Assembly (NCBI RefSeq): GCF_000718555.1
Contig: NZ_JOAN01000028.1
Coordinates: 1 to 59,209 of the forward strand
From: Micromonospora chokoriensis
GTDB lineage: Bacteria; Actinomycetota; Actinomycetes; Mycobacteriales; Micromonosporaceae
Length of the DNA: 59,209 nt
Reading direction: 5' to 3'
Shown here: piece after piece, positions 1 through 9,675 of the stretch
Layout: every line of letters starts with the position of its first letter
How positions within the stretch are numbered: position 1 is the stretch's first letter
The notes under the pieces: generated by a model
The model's input: only the letters and a program-made list of their open reading frames with translations
What the model was told of the DNA's origin: nothing
Database searches by the model: none
Translations under genes and position numbers: made by a program

Positions 1-94
1 CGCCGACTCCGCCGACCCCAACATGGCCTCCTACTGGATCAGCGTCGAGCACCTCGCCGACTGGATCGCCACCCGCGGCTACTCCACCAGCTGA
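1..94 (+). CDS. 3' end of an unidentified gene (partial)
   Basis: The reading frame starting at base 2 runs through 30 codons to a TGA at 92-94; the 5' part lies outside the window. The visible C-terminus contains a Tyr-Trp pair and ends in LADWIATRGYSTS. I do not recognise the family. A strong hairpin follows 15 bases after the stop, which supports this being a real gene end. The last 49 coding bases and the 7 bases after them are repeated exactly, inverted, at the other end of the window (59154-59209). Confidence 0.6.
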   Translation, partial: ADSADPNMASYWISVEHLADWIATRGYSTS

Positions 95-99
95 CCCAC
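44..99 (+). repeat. 56-bp inverted repeat, left copy
   Basis: Bases 44-99 are identical, base for base, to the reverse complement of 59154-59209. The copy covers the last 16 codons and stop of the unidentified gene plus a few following bases; the sequences diverge from base 100. The right copy reaches the window edge, so the true repeat is probably longer. Confidence 0.9.
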
Positions 100-109
100 G
101 GCCACAACA

Positions 110-149
110 CACACCGAAGGGCCGCCCCACGGGGCGGCCCTTCGGTGTG
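110..149. terminator. strong bidirectional hairpin terminator
   Basis: The arms CACACCGAAGGGCCGCCCC and its exact complement surround a two-base loop, giving a stem of about 17-19 bp. It lies between the plus-strand gene end at 94 and the minus-strand DedA gene ending at 156, so it can serve both converging transcripts. Confidence 0.8.
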
Positions 150-155
150 ACTAAG

Positions 156-839
156 TCAGTGCTCGCCGCCCACGCGGACCGACTCGGCGTCGGGAGCCGA
201 CGCAGCCGGTTCGACGTCGGGAGTCACCTCGGCCGACTCCATGCGGTGAGCACGTCGGCGCAGCCACCAGGTGCTGCCGAGCCCGGCGAGCACCGCGAGG
301 ACCAGCCCGGCCCAGGAGATGTCCTTGAGCCAGTGTTCGGCTGCCCGACCAACCGAGTAGAGCAGGTACGTCGTACCGAAGGCCCAGACCAATCCGCCGG
401 CCGCGTTCGCCACCAGGAAGCGGCGGTACGGCACGTGCAGCGCGCCGGCGAGCGGCCCGGCCAGGATGCGCAGCAGTGCCACGAACCGGCCGAAGAACAC
501 CGCCCAGACGCCGTGCCGCGCGAAGCTCTGCTCGGCACGGGCGAGCTGCGCCGGGCCCAGGTGCTTGGGGAACCGCTTGCCCAACCGGGCGAGCAGCGGA
601 CGACCGCCGCGGCGGCCAATGGCGTACCCGATGGAGTCGCCGACGATGGCGCCGAACGCCGCCGCGCTGGCCACCCACTCCGGCTCCACCACCCCGGCGG
701 CGGCGAGCAGGGAAGAGCTGACCAGGACGATCTCGCCTGGCAGCGGGACGCCCATGCTCTCCACGCCGATCACCCCGGCGACGATCAGATAGACCACGCC
801 CGGAGGCAGCGCCGAGAGCCAGTGCTGAACGTCGATCAC
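156..839 (-). CDS. DedA family membrane protein
   Basis: A 227-residue integral membrane protein of the DedA/VTT superfamily. Members act in membrane homeostasis, and several are proposed lipid (undecaprenyl phosphate or phospholipid) flippases. The N-terminal half has two hydrophobic blocks around residues 14-70 with the motif GVPLPGE. The family-typical FGRFVALLRILAGPLAG stretch, whose arginines are conserved in DedA proteins, lies near residue 117, and further membrane segments follow near 145-160 and 170-195. The C-terminal tail is acidic and Ala/Pro-rich. Translation starts at a GTG with GGAAGG eight bases upstream. The gene is transcribed away from aconitase and ends at the shared terminator. 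Its physiological substrate cannot be inferred here. Confidence 0.85.
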   Translation of the reverse strand: MIDVQHWLSALPPGVVYLIVAGVIGVESMGVPLPGEIVLVSSSLLAAAGVVEPEWVASAAAFGAIVGDSIGYAIGRRGGRPLLARLGKRFPKHLGPAQLARAEQSFARHGVWAVFFGRFVALLRILAGPLAGALHVPYRRFLVANAAGGLVWAFGTTYLLYSVGRAAEHWLKDISWAGLVLAVLAGLGSTWWLRRRAHRMESAEVTPDVEPAASAPDAESVRVGGEH

Positions 840-978
840 TCGGCACCCCTTCCAAATCGACCCCGACCCTACCGCGCCGACCGGACGACGCGGGGTGGCC
901 GTGGACCGCGTCCAGCCGCGCGGAAAGGAAGCAGGAAGACAGCGGGGTCCCGAACCGTGGCGTCAGGTTGCGCAGATA

Positions 979-1000
979 GCAAGACGGACGTACGGTTTTG
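979..1000 (+). promoter_or_regulatory. candidate AcnR operator upstream of acnA
   Basis: The site reads GCAAGACGGAC followed by GTACGGTTTTG, about 110 bases before the aconitase start. It matches the near-perfect palindrome upstream of acnR (16852-16873) at 18 of 22 positions. AcnR of Corynebacterium glutamicum represses acn through a GTAC-containing palindrome; linking it to this pair is inference. Confidence 0.6.
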
Positions 1001-1107
1001 TTGAGAACGGATATCGGCGGTAAGTGTCACCTAACCTCGGCGGCACCCCGACCGGTGCGACAGACTGCTCAGGACTACTCACGGTCGCTGGTGTGAAGGA
1101 GTACGAC

Positions 1108-3945
<2,838 letters not shown>

Positions 3946-3957
3946 CGTACCGACGTC

Positions 3958-3996
3958 CGCAGGCTCCTTCCCGCCCTCGGCGGGAGGGAGCCTGCG
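3958..3996 (+). terminator. hairpin terminator after acnA
   Basis: CGCAGGCTCC...CCCGCC / GGCGGG...GGAGCCTGCG forms a long interrupted stem 12 bases after the aconitase stop codon. Confidence 0.75.
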
Positions 3997-4043
3997 TCGT
4001 TCCCGGGTCATTCCTCGTGCCGGGCCCTGCCACGGGCTAACCT

Positions 4044-4053
4044 CTTAGCTAAG
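4044..4053. promoter_or_regulatory. palindrome before the antitoxin gene, possible operator
   Basis: CTTAGCTAAG is a perfect 10-bp palindrome, AT-rich against its surroundings, immediately before the ribosome site of the vapB-like gene. Antitoxins of this class autorepress through short palindromes at their promoters; assigning this one is inference. Confidence 0.4.
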
Positions 4054-4064
4054 GGGGTGCCACG

Positions 4065-4319
4065 GTGGCCGGTGAAGCTGCGGCGCAGTTCAACATCCAC
4101 GATGCGAAGACGAACCTGTCACGCATCATCGAACGGGTCGAGCACGGCGAGGAGATCGTGATCAGCCGGGCTGGTAACCCGGTCGCCAAGGTCATTCCTC
4201 TTCGTCGTACGACACGCACCGGTCGCGGGTCGCTGCGCGGTGCGCTGGATCTCACCGGTGACTGGGATTCCGACGAGGTCAACGACGAGGTCGCTCGCGA
4301 CTTCGGGCTGTCCGGATGA
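4065..4319 (+). CDS. vapB: type II antitoxin, Phd/YefM-like (VapB)
   Basis: An 84-residue protein. Its first 45 residues match the Phd/YefM DNA-binding fold (FNIHDAKTNLSRIIERVEHGEE, then VISRAGNPVAKVIPL). The C-terminal part, with TGDWDSDEVNDE, is the expected toxin-wrapping tail. The GTG start at 4065 has AAGGGGG upstream. The stop overlaps the toxin start as ATGA, so the pair is translationally coupled. It should neutralise the downstream PIN nuclease and autoregulate. The module lies directly after the acnA terminator, where the 5' end of a DUF5753 regulator would be expected. Confidence 0.85.
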   Translation: MAGEAAAQFNIHDAKTNLSRIIERVEHGEEIVISRAGNPVAKVIPLRRTTRTGRGSLRGALDLTGDWDSDEVNDEVARDFGLSG

Positions 4320-4690
4320 GGCTCTTACTCGACACGCACGTGGTGCTCTGGTGGCTGACCGACGACCCGGTCCTCGCCACGGACATCAAGGACCGCATCG
4401 ACACCGAACCCGATGTGTACCTAAGCCCGGTCACGCTGTGGGAGGTCGCGATCAAACAGTCGCTGGGCAAGTTGGCCGGCCCGGCCGACCTCGCCGAACG
4501 GCTCCGTGACGCCGAACTGCGGGAACTCCCGATCCACCACGATCACGCCATCGCGGCTGGTCGGCTGCCGCTGATCCACCGGGATCCTTTCGACCGGATG
4601 TTGGTCGCGCAGGCCCTGCACGAAGGGCTGACCCTGGTCACCCGGGACGACCGCATCCAGAAGTACGACGTACCGATCCTGGTGGCGTGA
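4316..4690 (+). CDS. vapC: PIN-domain toxin (VapC-like ribonuclease)
   Basis: A 124-residue PIN-domain protein, predicted to cleave RNA with Mg2+ or Mn2+. The acidic active-site residues are visible: D6 (LLLDTH), E43 (LWEVAIKQSLGKL), D93 (DPFDRMLVAQA) and D111/D112 (VTRDD). The length and the LWE...K pattern match the VapC subgroup that pairs with Phd-type antitoxins. It starts inside the antitoxin stop codon. Directly after its stop, in another frame, a DUF5753 coding sequence begins without a start codon, indicating that the module replaced the front of that gene. Confidence 0.88.
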   Translation: MRLLLDTHVVLWWLTDDPVLATDIKDRIDTEPDVYLSPVTLWEVAIKQSLGKLAGPADLAERLRDAELRELPIHHDHAIAAGRLPLIHRDPFDRMLVAQALHEGLTLVTRDDRIQKYDVPILVA

Positions 4691-5251
4691 ACCTCATCCG
4701 CTCGCTGGGCCGAGATCGAGCGCGAGGCGCTGTCGCTGCGGTCGTTTCAGCTCGCGTGGATACCTGGCCTCCTTCAGACGAAGGCGTACGCGCTGGCGAC
4801 GCTTGTCGGCGAGGCGTTGACGCCGGCCGAGGCCGACGATCTCGCCGAGGCCCGGCTGAGTCGACAGGCCATTCTGCGCCGGGAGCGCCCGCCGCTGCTC
4901 GTCGCCGTCCTCGACGAGGGAGTCCTCCGGCGCACCCTCGACGGCGACCGGGCCATGATGCGGGAGCAGTGCGAGCGGCTGGCCGAGCAGGCCGCGCTGC
5001 CGAACGTGTCGCTGTTCGTGGTGCCCGCCGACGTCGGCATGTATCCGGGCCTCGGCGGGCCGTTCACCGTGGCCGAGATGCCGGACGGGGCACGGGTCGC
5101 GCATGTCGACAGCCAGGCGCAAGCGCAGCTCATCGACAAGGCGGCCGACGTTGCTACGCTCGATCGACGGTGGGAACGCATTCGCGACGGAGCCCTGTCG
5201 CGTGCACAGTCCCGCAATCTCCTCAGAGAAGCGGCAGCATCATGGACCTGA
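4691..5251 (+). pseudogene. 5'-truncated DUF5753 (XRE-type) regulator
   Basis: From the base after the vapC stop, a frame reads without interruption from SSARWAEIEREALSLRSF through PGLLQTKAYA to AASWT. This is the C-terminal DUF5753 domain of the Streptomyces-type regulators paired with DUF397 proteins. The full family has about 280 residues with an N-terminal helix-turn-helix. Here only about 186 residues remain, the helix-turn-helix is absent, and no ATG or GTG lies near the beginning; the first usable in-frame start is a TTG at 4817. The residual domain could still be made by reinitiation after vapC, but DNA binding is lost. Its stop overlaps the DUF397 start. Confidence 0.75.
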
Positions 5252-5433
5252 CCGGCGCTCGGTGGCGCAAGAGCAGCAAGAGTGGCAACAACGGCGGTGA
5301 CTGCGTCGAGGTGGCCGACAACCTCGTCGGCGTCATCGGCGTACGTGACTCCAAGGACCCGGCCGGTCCGGCGCTCGCCTTCGACCCGGCGGCCTGGGCC
5401 CGATTCCTGGCGATGGCCAAGCAGCAGGGCTGA
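5242..5433 (+). CDS. DUF397 domain protein
   Basis: A 63-residue protein consisting of one DUF397 domain, recognised by WRKSSKSG near residue 8, CVEVAD in the middle and VRDSKDP followed by a Phe/Trp-rich end. In actinobacteria these small proteins sit next to XRE-DUF5753 regulators, as in the whiJ/abaA-type loci that influence development, and are thought to act with them. Here the partner regulator is truncated, so this may be an orphan. The ATG overlaps the end of the DUF5753 fragment. A hairpin follows. Confidence 0.85.
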   Translation: MDLTGARWRKSSKSGNNGGDCVEVADNLVGVIGVRDSKDPAGPALAFDPAAWARFLAMAKQQG

Positions 5434-5446
5434 CCGTTGCACTCAT

Positions 5447-5475
5447 ACGGCCCTCGGCGATTCGCCGAGGGCCGT
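5447..5475. terminator. hairpin terminator between DUF397 gene and cvnD
   Basis: ACGGCCCTCGGCG and CGCCGAGGGCCGT form a perfect 13-bp stem with a three-base loop, placed between two converging genes. Confidence 0.75.
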
Positions 5476-5492
5476 TGAGGTCAGAGCTTTGG

Positions 5493-6104
5493 TCAGTCCC
5501 CGCTGGCGGCGCGGCGGCGGGCCTCGCGGGTCTTCATGGCGTGCTCCATAAGCGTGACGAGCACCTCCTTGCTGGACTCCCGCTGCCGAGCGTCGCAGAG
5601 CAGCACGGGCACGCCCGGGTCCAGGTTCAGGGCGGCCTGCACCTCGTCGAGCCGGTACTGCCGGGCGTCCTGGAAGCAGTTCACCGCCACCACGAAGGGC
5701 GTACCCCGGCCCTCGAAGTAGTCGATCGACGGGAAGCAGTCGGCGAGCCGGCGGGTGTCGGCCAGCACCACGGCGCCGATCGCACCCAACGCCAGCTCGT
5801 CCCAGACGAACCAGAACCGGTCCTGCCCCGGCGTACCGAACAGGTAGAGCACCAGGTCGTCGCTGATGGTGATCCGGCCGAAGTCCATTGCCACGGTCGT
5901 GGTGGTCTTACCCTCCACCCCGGACAGGTCGTCGATGCCGACCCCCGTCTCGGTCAGCACCTCCTCGGTGCGCAACGGCCGGGTTTCGCTGACCGCGCCA
6001 ACCATGGTCGTCTTGCCCACGCCGAAGCCGCCCGCGACGAGGATCTTGATCGCGGTGGGCAGTGGGGTCGCTCCCGCCGGCCGGTCAGAGTGCCCGTAGT
6101 CCAT
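5493..6104 (-). CDS. cvnD: conservon GTP-binding protein CvnD
   Basis: A 203-residue small GTPase-like protein, last gene of a cvnABCD conservon. The P-loop GGFGVGKTT lies near residue 25, the switch/G3 motif is FGTPGQDR, and the base-recognition region is VAVNCFQDA. In Streptomyces, Cvn proteins form a membrane-associated complex that resembles a eukaryotic G-protein system. The ATG at 6104 lies inside the end of cvnC (20-base overlap), so the two are coupled. What this conservon senses is unknown; the neighbouring terpene genes are a hint only. Confidence 0.92.
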   Translation of the reverse strand: MDYGHSDRPAGATPLPTAIKILVAGGFGVGKTTMVGAVSETRPLRTEEVLTETGVGIDDLSGVEGKTTTTVAMDFGRITISDDLVLYLFGTPGQDRFWFVWDELALGAIGAVVLADTRRLADCFPSIDYFEGRGTPFVVAVNCFQDARQYRLDEVQAALNLDPGVPVLLCDARQRESSKEVLVTLMEHAMKTREARRRAASGD

Positions 6105-6471
6105 TGATTACCGCCTCGAAGATGCTGTTGTCGGGAAGACCGGCCGTGGTCTGCGGCTCGCGGACCTGCACCAGGCTGCGGGCCGCCAGATCGCCGAGGA
6201 GCACCCGGATGGTGCCCACCGGCAGGTCAAGATGGGCGGCGATCTCGGCGACGGACTGTATGCGTTGGCACAGCCCGACGATCGCCAAATGCTCAGGACC
6301 GAGACCGACCTCGGGCGTGACCTCGGCTCGGGTCGCCGTGACCAGGGAGATCAGGTCGAATGTGCCGGTGACCGGGCGGGCCCGGCCGCGCGTCACCGCG
6401 TATGGACGCACCACCGGACCCGCATGGTCATCCACCCACTGATGTTCTGCGGACTCTCCCTGGACCGTCAT
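6085..6471 (-). CDS. cvnC: conservon protein CvnC (DUF742)
   Basis: A 128-residue DUF742 protein. The N-terminal part carries the family signature VRPYAVTRGR, and the middle holds a winged-helix-like segment (SVAEIAAHLDLPVGTIRVLLGDL). It sits between cvnB (8-base gap) and cvnD (20-base overlap), the standard conservon order. Its exact biochemical role in the complex is not settled in the family; the fold suggests DNA or protein binding. Confidence 0.92.
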   Translation of the reverse strand: MTVQGESAEHQWVDDHAGPVVRPYAVTRGRARPVTGTFDLISLVTATRAEVTPEVGLGPEHLAIVGLCQRIQSVAEIAAHLDLPVGTIRVLLGDLAARSLVQVREPQTTAGLPDNSIFEAVINGLRAL

Positions 6472-6479
6472 CGCCGCCG

Positions 6480-6902
6480 CTACCTCTCGCCGACCTGCTG
6501 CTCGGTGCCGCGCGATGGTGAAGCGACGTACTTGCCGACGCGGGTGACAAGCATCGCCATCTCGTAGGCGATCAGGCCGACGTCGGCGTCCTCGGTGGCC
6601 AGCACCGCCAGGCAGGCGTTGCGGCCGGCCGCTGTGACGAACAGGAACGACGACTGCATCTCGATGATGGTCTGCTGCACCTGCCCGCCACCGAAACGCT
6701 TGCCAGCGCCTCGGGCGAGGCTCTGGATGCCGGCCGCCATCGCCGCCAGGTGCTCGCCGTCGTCCCGGCTCAACCCCTGGGAGGAGGCCATCATCAGGCC
6801 GTCGGTGGAGAGCGCGACCGCGTGTTCGGCCTGCTTCACCCGACCTACCAGGTCATCCAGCAACCACGTCAGGTCGGCGCTCGAAGCCGTCTTCTGGGTC
6901 AC
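6480..6902 (-). CDS. cvnB: conservon Roadblock/LC7 protein CvnB
   Basis: A Roadblock/LC7-domain protein of 140 residues from the GTG at 6902 (GAGG about nine bases upstream); an in-frame extension to 6959 adds an Arg-rich leader and is less likely. Recognisable segments are DLTWLLDDLV, GLMMASSQGL and the strand-forming FLFVTAAGRNACLAVLA. Roadblock proteins pair with small GTPases, and in conservons CvnB is thought to couple the sensor CvnA with CvnD. The gene is second in the cvn operon. Confidence 0.92.
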   Translation of the reverse strand: MTQKTASSADLTWLLDDLVGRVKQAEHAVALSTDGLMMASSQGLSRDDGEHLAAMAAGIQSLARGAGKRFGGGQVQQTIIEMQSSFLFVTAAGRNACLAVLATEDADVGLIAYEMAMLVTRVGKYVASPSRGTEQQVGER

Positions 6903-6991
6903 TTCGTCGTCCTCTTCTCGCCCGGCTCTGCGCCGCGTTCGTCTGGGCTTGACCGTCACACCACGCGGGAACCCGCGTCCTCGGTGTTCGG

Positions 6992-9547
6992 TCAGGTCGC
7001 TTGTGGATCGTCGTCGGTCGGCTCGGTCGACTCCGCCGCCGGGGCGCCGGAGGCGCCACCGACCAGCCGAGCCGCGTCGGTCCGCCCACGTCGCGTGCCG
7101 GTCTGGTAGGAGCTCATCATCCGGCGGACCTGCTCCGGTGGGCGCACCACATCCTCGTCATCGGTCTCCGACACCGCCGGGTCGTCTCGCAACTCCGGAA
7201 CGATGTTCGCCTGTCGGACCCGGACGGGCAGGCCGGAGTCGGTCCGCTCCGCCTCGGCGCGGGCTGGCACCGGACCACCGTCGCCGGCCACGGCCGGCTC
7301 TGCGTCCCGGCTGTCCGGTCGGGTGCGCTCGACGGCGGGCAGGCCGGTGGGCACGGTCGGGGCCTCCAGGGCTGGCTGACCTGGGCCACGTCGCGTGCGG
7401 GTGGGCAGCTCGGGTGTGCCGCTGCCCGGGGTGGTCCGCTGTCGGGTGGGGAGGACGGCATCCACCTCGACCTCCTCGTCCGTCGCGGTGCTGGTGTCGG
7501 CCGACACCACCGCCGCCGAGGTGACCGGCGCGTCCGCAGCGGTGGCCGTCGGTGCGGCGAGCGCGAGCGGTGCGAGGAAAGCCGGACGGCCGGCGTCGAT
7601 TGCGGGCGCCGACGGGACCGGGATGGCCGAACCGGCCCGGAACGAGCCGGAGTCCTCCGGAGACGCCCCGACCTCGGTGACCAGCTCCAGCGGGATCAGC
7701 ACGACAGCGGTGGTGCCGCCGTACGCGGACTCCTTGAGCCGTACCCGCACGCCGTGCCGTTCGGTCAGCCGGCTCACCACGTACAGCCCGAGGCGGGCGG
7801 CGTTGGCGAGGTTCAGCTCGGACTGGTCGACGATCCGGTGGTTCGCCGCGGCCAGGTCCTCCTCGCTCATGCCGAGGCCCCGGTCCTCGATCTCGATGGC
7901 GAAGCCGTTGGAGACCAGCTGACCGCGGACCTCGACCGTCGTGTGTGGCGGCGAGAACGACAGGCCGTTCTCGATCAGCTCGGCCAGCAGGTGGATGATG
8001 TCACCGACCGCACGGCCGGCCAGCGAGACCGGCCCGAGCGGCAGCACGTTGACCCGGGTGTAGTCCTCCACCTCGGCCACGGCACCGCGCACCACGTCGA
8101 CCATCGGGACGTTGCGTCGCCAGGCCCGACCGGGGGTGGAGCCGGAGAGCACGATCAGGTTCTCCGCGTTACGCCGCATCCGGGTGGCCAGGTGGTCGAC
8201 CCGGAACAGGTCCTCCAGCTCCTCCGCGTCGTGTTCGCGGCGCTCCATCGCGTCGAGCAGGGTGAGCTGACGGTGCACGAGTGCCTGCGTACGTCGGGCC
8301 AGGCTCAGGAAGACCTCGCGAACGTTGCGACGCAGGTCGGCCTGCTCGACGGCGGTCCGCAGGGCGGTCTCCTGAACGGCGTTGAACGCCTTGCCGACCT
8401 GGCCGATCTCGTCGGTGCCGAACTCCAGCGGGGGCGCCTCGGTGGCCACGTCGACCTCCTCGCCGCGCCCGAGCCGCTCCACCACCCGGGGCAGCCGCTC
8501 GTCGGCGAGCTGCCAGGCGGCCTCACGCAGCCGGTCCAACTGGCGGAGCAGGTTCCGCGCGGTGGTGATCGAGACGACGACGGAGGCGATGACGGCGAGC
8601 AGACCCAGACCGGTGGCGAGCACCAGTCGGACGACGACCATCACGGCCACGCCGGTAGCCCGGTCCACGATGCCCTCGCCGCCGGCGGTGACCGCGTCGT
8701 TCACCTCGGCCAGCGCTGGCTCTACCGTGCCCCGCCACTGCTCGGCGCCGAGCGGCAGCTGGGTCGACGGCCGACCCTCGCGGATGATGCTGTCCTGCAC
8801 GGCGCGCAGGCGGGTGAACGTCTCCCCCTCGACGAGCTGCTGGTAACGGCGCTTGTCGGCGTCGGCGAGGCGGGCCTGGACCTCCTCGCCGAGGAACCGC
8901 TCGGCGGCGACCAGGCTGACGTAGCGGGCGTACTCCGGCCCACTCATCCGACCGTTGCCGAACAGGCCACTGAGCAGCGCGTCCTCCTGGGAGACCAGCT
9001 CCTTCATCCGGTTGAGCTGGATCAGGGCTGCCGCCTCGCCGGCGATCTGCTTGTCGTCCAGGCTGCCCGTCACGTCGTAGATCTGGAAGATCGACTCGAT
9101 CGCGTCGGTGTACGCCTCGGCGGCGCCGATCCGGTCGATTTTGCGGTCCAGCACCTCGGCGCGGGTCTGCTCCAACGCGTTGATCTGGGCGATCGTCAGG
9201 TCGAGCTGGGTGTCCAGATCGGAGCTGCCGGCGATGCCGACCTGCCAGTTGCGCACCGAGGCGGCGAAGTCGGCGGCCAACTCCGCGGCCTTGCGCTGTT
9301 CGGCTTCGAGTGCCGTCCGCTGCGCGGCCTCGGGGCTGCTCAGGTACGTCTGGGTCAACCGTCGCTCCAACTGGAGCTCCTGCAACAGCGGCTCGCTCGG
9401 CGTGTAGACCTTGCTGTTGATCAGCTGGACGCCGAGCAGGTTGAAGCCATCGCGCAGGGTCACCCATGCCGCGAACATCCAGAGCGCGACCAGGGAGAGC
9501 AGCAGGGCGACAACCTTGGTGCGGATACTCGTACCGCGAGAACGCAT
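6992..9547 (-). CDS. cvnA: conservon sensor kinase-like protein CvnA
   Basis: An 851-residue membrane sensor. A first transmembrane helix lies at about residues 11-30, and an extracytoplasmic helical (nitrate/indole-sensor-like) domain reaches about residue 290. A second helix at about 300-330 and a HAMP-like linker (FGTDEIGQVGKAFNAVQ) lead to a histidine-kinase ATP-binding domain with N box ELIENGLSFSPPHTTVE and G box EIEDRGLGMSEEDL. There is no clear phospho-acceptor histidine box, as in other CvnA proteins. The last 200 residues are a disordered Pro/Thr/Glu-rich tail. The gene heads the cvn operon and probably has its own promoter (9647-9675). Confidence 0.92.
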   Translation of the reverse strand: MRSRGTSIRTKVVALLLSLVALWMFAAWVTLRDGFNLLGVQLINSKVYTPSEPLLQELQLERRLTQTYLSSPEAAQRTALEAEQRKAAELAADFAASVRNWQVGIAGSSDLDTQLDLTIAQINALEQTRAEVLDRKIDRIGAAEAYTDAIESIFQIYDVTGSLDDKQIAGEAAALIQLNRMKELVSQEDALLSGLFGNGRMSGPEYARYVSLVAAERFLGEEVQARLADADKRRYQQLVEGETFTRLRAVQDSIIREGRPSTQLPLGAEQWRGTVEPALAEVNDAVTAGGEGIVDRATGVAVMVVVRLVLATGLGLLAVIASVVVSITTARNLLRQLDRLREAAWQLADERLPRVVERLGRGEEVDVATEAPPLEFGTDEIGQVGKAFNAVQETALRTAVEQADLRRNVREVFLSLARRTQALVHRQLTLLDAMERREHDAEELEDLFRVDHLATRMRRNAENLIVLSGSTPGRAWRRNVPMVDVVRGAVAEVEDYTRVNVLPLGPVSLAGRAVGDIIHLLAELIENGLSFSPPHTTVEVRGQLVSNGFAIEIEDRGLGMSEEDLAAANHRIVDQSELNLANAARLGLYVVSRLTERHGVRVRLKESAYGGTTAVVLIPLELVTEVGASPEDSGSFRAGSAIPVPSAPAIDAGRPAFLAPLALAAPTATAADAPVTSAAVVSADTSTATDEEVEVDAVLPTRQRTTPGSGTPELPTRTRRGPGQPALEAPTVPTGLPAVERTRPDSRDAEPAVAGDGGPVPARAEAERTDSGLPVRVRQANIVPELRDDPAVSETDDEDVVRPPEQVRRMMSSYQTGTRRGRTDAARLVGGASGAPAAESTEPTDDDPQAT

Positions 9548-9646
9548 TGAACCGTCCCAGGCCGGGCGTTGACTCAGCTCATCAACGGGTGATCAGAGGG
9601 GGCGACGTCCCACCGCAGCGGGGCATCCGGGGCTGAGGCTCTGCGT

Positions 9647-9675
9647 ACGCTAGCAGTGTCCACACAACCCCTCAA
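9647..9675 (-). promoter_or_regulatory. candidate promoter for cvnABCD
   Basis: On the minus strand TTGAGG (9670-9675) and TAGCGT (9647-9652) are separated by exactly 17 bases, about 100 bases before the cvnA start. The -35 box overlaps the stop codon of the class II cyclase gene, so cvnABCD could be transcribed both from here and from the terpene genes. Confidence 0.45.

Noticed and set aside
7001..9550. 849-codon plus-strand frame opposite cvnA
   Set aside because: Antisense artefact; cvnA on the minus strand has all conservon domains.
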